Shown here: one piece after another, positions 52,503-61,521 of the stretch
How the letters are laid out: every line of letters begins with the position of its first letter
Position numbering within the stretch: position 1 is the stretch's first letter
Origin: Roseihalotalea indica
GTDB taxonomy: Bacteria > Bacteroidota > Bacteroidia > Cytophagales > Cyclobacteriaceae
Direction of reading: 5' to 3'
Assembly: GCF_022458895.1 (NCBI RefSeq)
Contig: NZ_JAINFL010000002.1
Span: 992,001 to 1,056,000 of the forward strand
DNA length: 64,000 nt
Position numbers and translations under genes: made by a program
The notes under the pieces: model-generated
Database searches by the model: none
Told to the model about the DNA's origin: nothing
What the model saw: only the letters and a program-made list of their open reading frames with translations

Positions 52503-52838
52503 TATAAACGCTCTCAACAAATTATTCTGCTCTGAGGATAAAGTAGCTTCAGGTATCCCAGTTTTTAGACCAAACTATTAGCAGTAGACCACATTAAACA
52601 TGCGTATTCGCTAAAGGAGCTTCTGTTTTGCGGAGCAGTTTTGAGCTTCACGGGTAAAGTTGACCGTTCGGGCTTCAGCAGCTTTATGGTTGCCAAAAGT
52701 ATAACATCTTAAGCCTGATAATCCTTCTTGGCCCCTCTTGAAGTTTGCTATCTGCCTCTTTGCTACTTGAATACCCTCGCTTACCGCTAGTTCCATAAAA
52801 TACCCCCGACATAAAGGCCTGACAACCTAAAACCTGCT

Positions 52839-53720
52839 CTATTTCTTTACCGATTTCCACAGCTTTTTGCCCAGCATGACCAGTAGCAACACGACTGCAC
52901 CAATAATAAGCCCGGCCAGCAACTCGAATATGATGCTCGGGATATGGATGCTTTCTTCAAGGTGATGCATAAAAGGCAAATTATGCACAAAAATACCCCC
53001 GGAAACCAGCAGCAGGGCAATGGTTCCTATCACCGACAGACTCTTGATGATTTTGGGTAAAGCCCATACCAGAAACCTGCCTACCTTATCAGAGAAGGTG
53101 TTATCTTCTTCATTAAGGTTGATAAGTTTGGCGCCAAATTCGTCCATGCGCACAATCAGTGCCACCAGACCATATACGCCAATAGTAGCTACCAGAGCAA
53201 TAAGTGACACAACCGGGATCTGTATTTTCAGCGGTTCATCAGCTACTGAGCCCAGGGCAATAATCACAATCTCGATAGAGAGAATAAAATCAGTGAGGAT
53301 GGCCGATTTTACTCGTTCTTTTTCCAGAGCCAGTATTTCACTTTCTGAAAGTTCTTTTTTCGCGGGCGACTCAGAATGGTGAGCATGCGGTACCAAAAAC
53401 TCGTATATCTTTTCGGCCCCTTCGTAGGCCAGGTACAGCCCGCCAACTACCAGAATAATGGTAATGACCGACGGAAAAAATGCGCTGAGCAAAAAAGCAA
53501 TGGGCAGAATAATCACTTTATTGAGTAGCGAGCCTTTGCTAATTGACCATAGTACCGGCAACTCCCTGGAAGACATAAAGCCGGAAGCTTTTTCGGCGTT
53601 TACTGCCAGGTCATCACCTAAAATACCCGCGGTTTTCTTTCCCGCAATTTTGCCCATGGTGGCCACATCATCCATCAGCGAAGCGATATCATCTAAGAGT
53701 GCAAAAAATCCTGAAGCCAT
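52839..53720 (-). CDS. yedI: DUF808 inner membrane protein (YedI-like)
   Basis: A 293-residue integral membrane protein of the DUF808 family, close in length to E. coli YedI (about 305). It opens MASGFFALLDDIASLMDDVA and TMGKIAGKKTAGILGDDLAV, the family signature. At least four strongly hydrophobic helices follow (about 65-100, 145-165, 170-190, 230-290). The function of the family is unknown; a transporter role has been suggested. The 500 bp upstream hold a dispersed hairpin but no other gene. Confidence 0.92.
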   Translation of the reverse strand: MASGFFALLDDIASLMDDVATMGKIAGKKTAGILGDDLAVNAEKASGFMSSRELPVLWSISKGSLLNKVIILPIAFLLSAFFPSVITIILVVGGLYLAYEGAEKIYEFLVPHAHHSESPAKKELSESEILALEKERVKSAILTDFILSIEIVIIALGSVADEPLKIQIPVVSLIALVATIGVYGLVALIVRMDEFGAKLINLNEEDNTFSDKVGRFLVWALPKIIKSLSVIGTIALLLVSGGIFVHNLPFMHHLEESIHIPSIIFELLAGLIIGAVVLLLVMLGKKLWKSVKK

Positions 53721-53910
53721 AGGTAAATGTTAGAGTTTGTAGGGGCAAAGTAAGTGATTTTAAAGGTTAAGGACTACACTCATGTTAATTTGAGAGAAGT
53801 TATGTGGCTCGCCCCATGGTTTGAGCATAAGCGTATGCTGGTAAATAGCTGATTACCAAATGACTATTTGCTGACGTTCTACACTATATAAAGCAGAAGA
53901 ATTGCTACCT

Positions 53911-53988
53911 CCTCAGAGTCACTCGAAGAGGACTGTGAGGAATAAATTGTGAATTTTAGCTTTATTTATTGGCTTACTAAACTAATCG
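53911..53988. repeat. Dispersed hairpin element, copy B
   Basis: Arms CCTCAGAGTC / GACTGTGAGG surround ACTCGAAGAG (53911-53940). The second block GGCTTACTAAACTAATCG (53971-53988) lies at the same distance as in copy A at 29796-29875. Directly behind it CACGCGGTGGGC is repeated twice (about 53992-54017). Nothing else was recognised in 53721-54221. Confidence 0.75.
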
Positions 53989-54221
53989 CGTCACGCGGTG
54001 GGCGCCACGCGGTGGGCATCACGAAGGCCTATGGCTGCATAACGTGGTACTGTCTTTACATTATTCTGATTCTCTTTTATAGACATGACAGGAATCAACT
54101 GGCAGGAGGTTGTACAGAGGGATAGCCTCCTGATAATCGCCTCCAGCAACATTTACCTACCAGGATAGAGTAGACTTTCAAAAGAAAACGACTTTCTACA
54201 TAGTGATTAGAATAGACGCTG

Positions 54222-56816
54222 TTACTCACTTTTTAGTTTTTGTACCGGATTGGCTACAGCGGCCTGGTAGGATTTCAGACCAACCGTAAGCATACCGATG
54301 GCAAAGGTGAGCAGACCGGCGGCTATAAATACTATGGCTTGCAGATTGATGCTGAAGACGAAGTTATCCAGCCACTGCTGTAGGAAGAAATAGGCGATGG
54401 GGGCGGCCATCACGAAAGCCAATGCCATCAGCAGGGCATACTGCTGCCCCAGCATCATGATCAACTGGCCGGTTCGGGCACCGTGTACCTTGCGAATGCT
54501 GATCTCTTTAGACCGCTGATCGGCGGAATAGGAGGATAAACCCAGCAGCCCGAGGCAGGCTACAAAGATGGATACGATAGCAAAAATCGTTACGAGTCGT
54601 CCTAAGGTCATCTCACTACGGTACGAGTCGGCATAGGTCTGATCCAAGAAATTATACTGGAAAGGAAACTCCGGGTTGAGCCGTTGCGCCACCTGCTCTA
54701 TGCCCTGTAATGCGGCTTGCACATCATCTTGCGTGCGCACAAAGGCAAACAATGTGCGGGCGGGGTCATAACGAATCACGAGCGGCTCAATAGGTTCGTA
54801 CATACTGCTCATATGAAAATTGCGCACTACGCCAATGATTTTGCCCGGCATATCCCAAACGGAAAAGTCCTGTCCTACCGGGTCTTCAAAGCCTAAGATG
54901 TCAGCGGTTACTTCGTTGATAATGTAGTTGGCCGTATCGGTAGAGAACTCGTGAGAAAAGGCACGACCTTGAATGATCTCCACCCCCATGGTCTCAAAAA
55001 ACTCAGGATCGGTATTGATTACATTCATCTCTACCTCGTAGTTTGGGTCTTTGCCCTCCCACTCGGCACTGCCGGTAGAGTTACGAACCTGTAATGGGTT
55101 GCTACTGGTAAGCGTCACACTCTTTATTTCGGGAATATTTAGAAGCTGGGTTTTGTAGGCTTCACCCCGTCCCTGAAGGCTGCTGGACAAATCCATATAC
55201 ACCAGGTTTTCCTTGTCCATACCCAGATTCTTATTCATAATATAATTGATCTGCTGAGAGATAACCAGTGTGCCGATAATCAGCAGCATAGAAAGGGCAA
55301 ACTGGAAGGTTACCAGACCACTGCGGAAAAAGCGGCTGGTAGGGGAGTGCTTGATAATACCCTTTAATGAATTGACCAGCGGAAGAGACGGTAACAGCAG
55401 CGCCGGATAACTTCCCGATAGAAAGCCAGTGATACACGTAATACCTACAATCCCCAGCCACAATTGCAGACTGGTAAAATCTAGCCCCAGCGACTTGCCG
55501 GTAAGATCATTAAAGAAAGGAATCAGTAGACGAACCATCAGCAGGGCCACCAGCACCGAAACGAAGGCCAGCAGGAAAGACTCGGCAAAAAACTGCAAGC
55601 CCAGGGAGCCTTTAGGTGAGCCTAACACCTTCCGCAGGCCAATTTCTTTAGCGCGCCGACTGGAGCGGGCAGTCGCCAGATTCATGAAATTCACGCAGGC
55701 AATGATCAAAATAAAGATGGCAGCGATGGACAGGATTTTTACATACTGAATACGCCCACCCGCCGGTAAGCCATTCTCAAAGGTAGAATACAGATAATGC
55801 TCTGCGTACTTTTGCAGATAAATGCGCTCGTCGGCCGCATGGTCGGTATGGTTATTAATTTCCGGCTCGGCCCGTTCGCGCACGGCAGCCAGATCAGCCC
55901 CTTCCCGAAGTGTAAAGTATATTTCAAAGCCACCGTTAAACCAGCTTTGCATCCACTCGCTTTGCTGCACAAACGGATCAGCCGGCATCAGCCAGTCGAA
56001 CTGTAAAGATGAGTTGGTGCCCGGGTTTTTAAAGACTCCCGTAACCACTACTTCGTACTGTCCGTCAATGGTAAAGGTTTGGTCCAACGCCTCACTTTGC
56101 CAGTCATCCCCGAAGTATTTTTGAGCCAGGGTTTCCGAGATAATCACTCCGTCTACATTTTCCAGAGCGGTTTTCGGGTCACCTACTACCAAAGGATACG
56201 AGAAGATGCTCAGAAACTCAGGCGAGGCAAAGTGCCCCGATTCCATGGTTGACGCTTCCCCGTGCCGAAACAACAAAGGCATGTTCCAACTGAATAAGGT
56301 AACTTCTTCTATTTCGGGGTACTCGTTTTCCAGCACGAACTCCAGTGGCTGAGGAATGGAGGAGGTCGTCATCACCTGCCCACTGCCCTGGTACATATTG
56401 CGCCACACTTGGTAGATTCGCTCTGATTTGGCATGGAAGCGGTCCATGCTTACCTCATCTTTCACCCATAGGGCAATGATGATACTGGCGGTGAGCCCGA
56501 TGATGAGGCCCAGCAGGTTAAGTGCCGTATAGCCTTTGTAGCGTAAGGCATGGCGAAAAGCAGTTTTGAAGTGGTGGCGTAGCATAGCAGGAGTGTTTGA
56601 TGGGTTAAGGGTTATGTTTCTAATAATGCCAGGGCGGAAAAGCAAGAGCACATCCCGGTAATAAAGTAGTCGGGCCTGAGCCGGTTGTTCGGTAAGCCGC
56701 TCCTCATACAATTCCTGCAGGTCGCCTTCTACGTCTTCCAGCAAATCAGGATCGCAGAACCAGCGCAGGAACTTTCGTGGGAGTGTGGGAGGCGATATGG
56801 GATGAGGGTTTTTCAA
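54222..56816 (-). CDS. MacB/FtsX-type ABC transporter permease with N-terminal prefix domain
   Basis: An 864-residue permease. Residues about 1-75 are the prefix domain found in Bacteroidota permeases (FLRWFCDPDLLEDVEGDLQE). One membrane helix follows (NLLGLIIGLTASIIIALWV), then a MacB periplasmic core (about 115-345) and three helices around 360-470 (FILIIACVNFMNLATARSSR is the usual FtsX signature). A second such half follows to about residue 864, ending in SYQAAVANPVQKLKSE. This is the duplicated MacB-PCD/FtsX layout of antimicrobial-peptide or signal exporters. No ATPase gene is adjacent. A PadR regulator gene lies upstream in the same direction. Confidence 0.92.
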   Translation of the reverse strand: MKNPHPISPPTLPRKFLRWFCDPDLLEDVEGDLQELYEERLTEQPAQARLLYYRDVLLLFRPGIIRNITLNPSNTPAMLRHHFKTAFRHALRYKGYTALNLLGLIIGLTASIIIALWVKDEVSMDRFHAKSERIYQVWRNMYQGSGQVMTTSSIPQPLEFVLENEYPEIEEVTLFSWNMPLLFRHGEASTMESGHFASPEFLSIFSYPLVVGDPKTALENVDGVIISETLAQKYFGDDWQSEALDQTFTIDGQYEVVVTGVFKNPGTNSSLQFDWLMPADPFVQQSEWMQSWFNGGFEIYFTLREGADLAAVRERAEPEINNHTDHAADERIYLQKYAEHYLYSTFENGLPAGGRIQYVKILSIAAIFILIIACVNFMNLATARSSRRAKEIGLRKVLGSPKGSLGLQFFAESFLLAFVSVLVALLMVRLLIPFFNDLTGKSLGLDFTSLQLWLGIVGITCITGFLSGSYPALLLPSLPLVNSLKGIIKHSPTSRFFRSGLVTFQFALSMLLIIGTLVISQQINYIMNKNLGMDKENLVYMDLSSSLQGRGEAYKTQLLNIPEIKSVTLTSSNPLQVRNSTGSAEWEGKDPNYEVEMNVINTDPEFFETMGVEIIQGRAFSHEFSTDTANYIINEVTADILGFEDPVGQDFSVWDMPGKIIGVVRNFHMSSMYEPIEPLVIRYDPARTLFAFVRTQDDVQAALQGIEQVAQRLNPEFPFQYNFLDQTYADSYRSEMTLGRLVTIFAIVSIFVACLGLLGLSSYSADQRSKEISIRKVHGARTGQLIMMLGQQYALLMALAFVMAAPIAYFFLQQWLDNFVFSINLQAIVFIAAGLLTFAIGMLTVGLKSYQAAVANPVQKLKSE

Positions 56817-57007
56817 TAGCAGGTAAAAGGGTTGAAGGAGTGAATTATTGAAGGGGTGAATGAGTGAGTAAATATTTGATGGTTACTGATTTATATGATG
56901 AGTTCTTCTTGAAGTAATTTTGTCGGGTTAAGTAGTTGGGCAGTTTGAGGTTGCAGGTTCTTAGCCATTTGGCCATCAAGCAATTAAGCCATTTGAAGAT
57001 GTCGTAT

Positions 57008-57340
57008 TTAATTAAACTCGAAAGCGATAGAAGGAATAGCGGCCCAAAGCTGTTTGCGGGTATCCATGACATGCTCCAGGGCTCGTTTGCCGTAGGGCGT
57101 GACTTTAAAGTAGCGTTTGCGCTTGCCGCCCCGCACGGCGGTTGCCTCCCTAAACTCTGAGGTCAGAAAGCCTTTCTTTTCCAGCCGTTTCAGTGCCGTT
57201 CGCATAGCTCCTACGCTTACATTCCGGTTCAGCCGGTTTTCTATCTCCTCCTTAATAGAAATTCCATAGGCGTTGTCGTACAGCACGGCAACCGTCAGCA
57301 GTACAATCTCTTCAAACTCTCCCATTGAGTAGTTTTCCAT
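57008..57340 (-). CDS. PadR-family transcriptional regulator
   Basis: A 110-residue winged-helix protein: MGEFEEIVLLTVAVLYDNAY, then GISIKEEIENRLNRNVSVGA with recognition helix and wing MRTALKRLEKKGFLTSEF and GKRKRYFKVTPYGKRAL. This is the short PadR form without the C-terminal dimer extension. It precedes the prefix-domain permease by 191 bp, an association widespread in Bacteroidota, so it very likely regulates the permease. Confidence 0.92.
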   Translation of the reverse strand: MENYSMGEFEEIVLLTVAVLYDNAYGISIKEEIENRLNRNVSVGAMRTALKRLEKKGFLTSEFREATAVRGGKRKRYFKVTPYGKRALEHVMDTRKQLWAAIPSIAFEFN

Positions 57341-57554
57341 AGCACTTGGTTATTTAAGTCCTAAATGTAATCTAAATATATTAATCCTAAAAGTAGTCTT
57401 TATAAATAATGAGCTTACTCATGCTTTTTTTCAAAGCTCTGGCAGGCAAACCATGCCGGGCCAGAAGGATAATTCCTCATATCAGGTTTACCTGCGGTAT
57501 CGCTCCAGTATAAAAGTGCGATAAAGTGTATCAACTGCTAAACCGTAGTGTATC

Positions 57555-58097
57555 ATGACAAAGAAATTACTAATTACTATTACCCTTTTTGCGTATTACT
57601 TTACTTCGTATGCTCAGGGAGATGTGTCAGATTCGGTGCATGTAGGGTTGAAGAAAAATGTCGTTCATATCTCGGCTGGCTTCGTGCCGCTTCGGGGCGC
57701 ATATAATCTGAATTATGAAAGGATGATTGCAGAACTGTCCAAAAGTTTCATCAATAGTATCTTGCTCAGAGTAGGCGGGGGAGAATGGGGCGCCTGGGCA
57801 GTAGGTGGTTCCCATCTAGTAGGGGGAGTTAGTATACTGACGGGATCGCGAAAAGGGCATGTAGAGTTCAATGCCGGACTAACCCGCTTGTATGACCGGC
57901 TGGGATATGAGGGTCATATAGAGTCCAATCTGCTATTTAACAATAATGAACCCCCGCCGCCAAAATCACAGTTCGTATACTACTATCCGGCGGGTGCGCT
58001 GGGATACAGGTACCAGAAGCCCGGTGGTCATTTCGTATTTAGAACAGGTATAGGTTATCCGGAGACTATCTATATTGGTTTTGGCGCTGCTTTCTAG
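57555..58097 (+). CDS. Secreted/outer membrane beta-rich protein of unknown function
   Basis: A 180-residue protein with a signal peptide (MTKKLLITITLFAYYFTSYA|QG) and no lipobox. The mature part alternates hydrophobic and polar residues and is Gly-rich (SILLRVGGGEWGAWAVGGSH, GALGYRYQKPGGHFVFRTGI), ending in YIGFGAAF with a terminal Phe. That pattern suits a small outer membrane beta-barrel. The gene starts 18 bp before the AlkD-like gene and could share its transcript. No family recognised. Confidence 0.75.
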   Translation: MTKKLLITITLFAYYFTSYAQGDVSDSVHVGLKKNVVHISAGFVPLRGAYNLNYERMIAELSKSFINSILLRVGGGEWGAWAVGGSHLVGGVSILTGSRKGHVEFNAGLTRLYDRLGYEGHIESNLLFNNNEPPPPKSQFVYYYPAGALGYRYQKPGGHFVFRTGIGYPETIYIGFGAAF

Positions 58098-58115
58098 TAT
58101 TAAAACACATAGTGA

Positions 58116-58802
58116 ATGGAGATAGAAGAGTTGCTCACCCAATTACACCATTTGGCCGACCCGGCTTATTTGCCCAAGATGCAACGTTTTGGTATTCCGA
58201 CCGAGCAGGCACTGGGCATTCGGATGCCTTTGCTTCGGCAACTGGCTAAACCCTATCGTAAGCAGCATCAGCTTGCTTTGGATTTGTGGGAGCAGCCTAT
58301 TCACGAAGCCCGCCTACTGGCTACGCTGGTGGATGACCCAAAGCAGGTAACCGATGGTCAGATGGAAGCCTGGGTGACTGACATCCGGTCCTGGGATTTA
58401 TGCGATCAGGCCTGCGGTAACCTATTCTGGAATACTCCTTATGCGTATGATAAGGCTATTACATGGTGCCAGCGTCCCGAAGAGTTTGTGAAACGGGCTG
58501 GTTTTGTGCTGATGGTAGAGTTGGTCATTCACGACAAGAAAGCCACTGATGAGCAAATCCTGGCGTTTTTTCCATACCTGGAAGCTGAAGCCCACGACGA
58601 GCGTAACTTCGTGAAGAAAGCCATTAGCTGGATGATCCGCCAAACCGGAAAGCGCAACCTAACCCTCCACCAGGAAGCCCTGGCTCTGGCCAATCGCCTA
58701 TCCACCCAAGACAACCGACCTGCCCAATGGATATACCGAGACGTGATGAAAGAACTCCGTAGTGAAAGCGTGCTGAAGAGACTACAAAAGAATAATGAGT
58801 GA
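58116..58802 (+). CDS. DNA alkylation repair protein, AlkD-like
   Basis: A 228-residue all-helical protein of the AlkD/AlkC-like HEAT-repeat DNA glycosylase family, which removes N3- and N7-alkylated purines. Recognisable segments are YLPKMQRFGIPTEQALGIRM and PLLRQLAKPYRK near the N terminus, SWDLCDQACGNLFW with the conserved Trp-Asp, ERNFVKKAISWMIRQTGKRN, and the final WIYRDVMKELRSESVLKRL. The stop codon lies inside a 7-bp repeat array shared with the facing gene end. Confidence 0.92.
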   Translation: MEIEELLTQLHHLADPAYLPKMQRFGIPTEQALGIRMPLLRQLAKPYRKQHQLALDLWEQPIHEARLLATLVDDPKQVTDGQMEAWVTDIRSWDLCDQACGNLFWNTPYAYDKAITWCQRPEEFVKRAGFVLMVELVIHDKKATDEQILAFFPYLEAEAHDERNFVKKAISWMIRQTGKRNLTLHQEALALANRLSTQDNRPAQWIYRDVMKELRSESVLKRLQKNNE

Positions 58803-58932
58803 TGATTAGTGAGTAATGATGAATGATTGGTAAGAAATAATTAATTTTCATCACTCATCACTCATCACTCATCACTCATCACTCATCACTCATCACTCAT
58901 CACTCATCACTCATCACTCATCACTCATCACT
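58794..58932. repeat. Heptanucleotide array between convergent gene ends
   Basis: CATCACT is repeated twelve times without interruption at 58849-58932, ending directly at the stop codon of the facing gene. A second, diverged 7-bp series (AATGAGT, GATGATT, AGTGAGT, AATGATG, AATGATT) at 58794-58828 includes the stop codon of the AlkD-like gene. The left series is partly complementary to the right, so a long imperfect hairpin covering the convergent region can form. Confidence 0.9.
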
Positions 58933-60831
58933 TCAATTGCTTGCCAGTAAATTGCAGGACTCTACAAGCCGGATGAACTCCTGGCGGTAGCCTTCTTCAT
59001 CTTTTCCTTGAGCTTCGCGGGCCAGTTGGGCAACGGTGTCGTAGGTTAAGTCGCCTTTGTACTGAGAATCGCGTAATAGCATGCCGAAGCCAGCAACGGA
59101 GGCAGCGAAGCGGAAATTCCCGGAGGTTTGCTCGAGGGGCAATACTTCATTGGTCAGGGGTTGCTCGATGAGCTGGCTGGTGTTGCTGTTGGGAGCTTTG
59201 TAGCGCAGTTTCAGAGTAAGCCACTCATCGGAGCGGTTGGCGGTACGCTCGGTTTTCTGCTGTTGATATTTCAGATTGTCTACTGATTTTAATAAATCAC
59301 CGGCATCTACTCCGGCCGGAATAATTTCGTACAGGGCCGTGACGGTGTGGCCTGAGCCTAGTTCGCCCGCGTCTTTTTTATCATCGTTAAAGTCCTCACT
59401 TTTCAGTGCCCGGTTTTCGTAACCAATCAGTCGGTAGCCCTGCACTTTGGCGGGGTTAAACTCAATCTGGAATTTTACATCTTTGGCAATGGTAAACATG
59501 GTGCCGCCAAACTCACTAACCAGCACTTTTTTGGCTTCCTGAATATTGTCGATATACGCGTAATTGCCATTTCCTTTATCGGCCAGTAGTTCCATTTTAG
59601 AATCTTTGTAATTGCCCATACCAAAGCCCAGTACGGTCAGGAAGATGCCATCCTCTCGTTTTTTCTCAATCATACGTTCCATAGCCGAGTTGCTGGACTC
59701 GCCAATGTTAAAATCACCGTCGGTAGCTAGAATCACTCGATTGTTACCGTCTTCGCGGAAGTGTTTTTTGGCAATATCGTAGGCTAGCTGTATTCCGGCC
59801 CCACCGGCAGTAGAACCACCCGCTTCAAGGCGATCAATTGCGGCTTTGATAGCGGCTTTGTCGCTACCCGGAGTAGACTCCAGCACAACCCCAGCGGCCC
59901 CGGCATACACTACAATAGCCACCCGGTCATCATCACGCAACTGATCAGTCAGCATGCGGAATCCTTTTTTGAGCAGCGGTAGCTTGCTGGCATCCTGCAT
60001 AGAACCGGATACATCAATCAGAAAAACCAGGTTAGAAGCAGGAAGTGATTCTGTTGGAATTTCTTTTCCCTGCAAGCCTACCTGCAACAGATGGTGTTTC
60101 GGATTCCAGGGGCATACCGCCAGTTCGGTACCCATAGAAAAAGGAACGTCGTTGGTAGGCTGAGGATAATCGTAGGTGAAGTAGTTGACCATTTCCTCAA
60201 TGCGTACCGCATCGGTAGGGGGCATCTCGCCCTGGTTAATAAACCGGCGGATGTTACCGTAGGATGCCGCATCTACATCAATAGAAAAGGTTGACAGCGG
60301 ATTGCGGGTAGCCGCCAGAAACGGATTTTCCCGAATGGTGGCATATTCTTCGGTATTAAATTCTTCAGGCATCTCACCATCGTAAGGCGGGTAGTACACT
60401 TCCTCTTCATCCGCCATCTCGTACATCATAGGTGCCGAAGCTACGGACTGTGTTCCTCGAATGCGGACTACCGCAGCAGTTTTAGCCGATCTTTTCTGTA
60501 TTCCGTAACCGGTCACCACTACTTCAGACAACTGCTGTATATCTGCTTCCATTTGCACATCAATTACCGATTGCTGCTTTACCTTAATCTCTTGTGAAAT
60601 ATAGCCAATGGTACTAAAGACGAGCACATCCTTCTCAGAAACATCTTCCAGGCGATACTTTCCTTTACTATCAGTGACGGTGCCCACTTTAGTACCTTTA
60701 ATAATAATATTCACTCCCGGTATAGCTGCGCCATCCTGAGCATCGGTAATCGTTCCGGTAATGGTTTGGGTAGCAGGTTGCAGACTGAAGCCTGTGAGCA
60801 ATCCGGCTAGTATTAACATCATAGTTTTCAT
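58933..60831 (-). CDS. YfbK-like VWA-domain protein with CarboxypepD_reg domain
   Basis: A 632-residue protein; the start at 60831 (MKTMMLILAGLLTGFSL) gives a signal peptide and lies behind the divergent sigma promoter region. Residues about 20-105 are a CarboxypepD_reg-like domain (TITGTITDAQDGAAIPGVNI) ending in LSEVVVTGYG, the start of a SusC plug, but no plug or barrel follows. About 160-230 is the vWF_A N-terminal segment (TFSIDVDAASYGNIRRFINQ), then a VWA domain with the MIDAS motif D273-x-S-G-S and a C-terminal YfbK/DUF3520-like region. It likely binds a partner in the envelope through a metal-bound ligand. It faces an ECF sigma gene with 132 bp between starts. Confidence 0.92.
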   Translation of the reverse strand: MKTMMLILAGLLTGFSLQPATQTITGTITDAQDGAAIPGVNIIIKGTKVGTVTDSKGKYRLEDVSEKDVLVFSTIGYISQEIKVKQQSVIDVQMEADIQQLSEVVVTGYGIQKRSAKTAAVVRIRGTQSVASAPMMYEMADEEEVYYPPYDGEMPEEFNTEEYATIRENPFLAATRNPLSTFSIDVDAASYGNIRRFINQGEMPPTDAVRIEEMVNYFTYDYPQPTNDVPFSMGTELAVCPWNPKHHLLQVGLQGKEIPTESLPASNLVFLIDVSGSMQDASKLPLLKKGFRMLTDQLRDDDRVAIVVYAGAAGVVLESTPGSDKAAIKAAIDRLEAGGSTAGGAGIQLAYDIAKKHFREDGNNRVILATDGDFNIGESSNSAMERMIEKKREDGIFLTVLGFGMGNYKDSKMELLADKGNGNYAYIDNIQEAKKVLVSEFGGTMFTIAKDVKFQIEFNPAKVQGYRLIGYENRALKSEDFNDDKKDAGELGSGHTVTALYEIIPAGVDAGDLLKSVDNLKYQQQKTERTANRSDEWLTLKLRYKAPNSNTSQLIEQPLTNEVLPLEQTSGNFRFAASVAGFGMLLRDSQYKGDLTYDTVAQLAREAQGKDEEGYRQEFIRLVESCNLLASN

Positions 60832-60963
60832 AAGAGTATCGTTTCGTTTCCTAGGAGATGCAGTGTAATGAGAGATTCCACACGGCATGGTGAAAAAAAA
60901 TTTTTTATCTTCTTGTGTGGAATTGGACAAGCGTTTGCATCCTAGTAGTGTAGTTGCAACAAT

Positions 60964-61521
60964 ATGCTCTTTAAACGACGTAGTAATAAAGCTTTGGATG
61001 ACGCCCAGCTGTTACAGAAGTATCAGCTTACGGGTGAGCTCCCGGTATTGGGTGAGCTCTACGATCGCTATATGGCGTTGGTTTACGGGGTGAGCCTGAA
61101 ATACTTTAAAAACAAAGAAGACAGTCAGGATGCCGTGATGCAGATTTTTGAGCTGCTGGTTGAGCGTTTGCGCACCGAGGAGGTACGGCAGTTTAAGCCC
61201 TGGCTGTATGTGGTAACCCGCAACTACTGCCTGATGCAGCTACGAAAAGTTAAGGTACATCATATTCCGTTAAATGGGCACACGGAACATCTGGAAGAAA
61301 CAGATGACGAAAATTTATCGGAAGATCAGTGGCAGTTGTTAGAAGAAGGCATGGGTAGCTTGCCACAAGAGCAGCAGCAATGTTTACAACTGTTTTACTG
61401 GCAACAACAATCGTATCAGGATATTGCGGCGCGAACGGGCTACGAGCTAAAACAGGTAAAAAGCCATATTCAGAACGGCCGACGAAATTTGAAAATCTTT
61501 GTGGAGAGAAATCATGAATAA
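60964..61521 (+). CDS. ECF-type RNA polymerase sigma factor
   Basis: A 185-residue sigma-70 family protein with region 2 (ELYDRYMALVYGVSLKYFKN and AVMQIFELLVERL) and region 4 (SLPQEQQQCLQLFYWQQQSY and DIAARTGYELKQVKSHIQNG with RRNLKIF). The Bacteroidota form with a Q-rich linker fits. The next gene starts 8 bp before its stop codon, so the pair is translationally coupled. It is divergent from the VWA gene, a likely target. Confidence 0.92.
   Translation: MLFKRRSNKALDDAQLLQKYQLTGELPVLGELYDRYMALVYGVSLKYFKNKEDSQDAVMQIFELLVERLRTEEVRQFKPWLYVVTRNYCLMQLRKVKVHHIPLNGHTEHLEETDDENLSEDQWQLLEEGMGSLPQEQQQCLQLFYWQQQSYQDIAARTGYELKQVKSHIQNGRRNLKIFVERNHE

Noticed and set aside
52611..52796. 61-codon - strand frame after the 41-bp repeat
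   Set aside because: No motif, signal or promoter, and its composition is not distinctive; kept as non-coding.
58849..58932. Possible CRISPR or coding low-complexity repeat
   Set aside because: A plain 7-bp tandem repeat without spacers, lying outside both genes apart from the stop codon edges.
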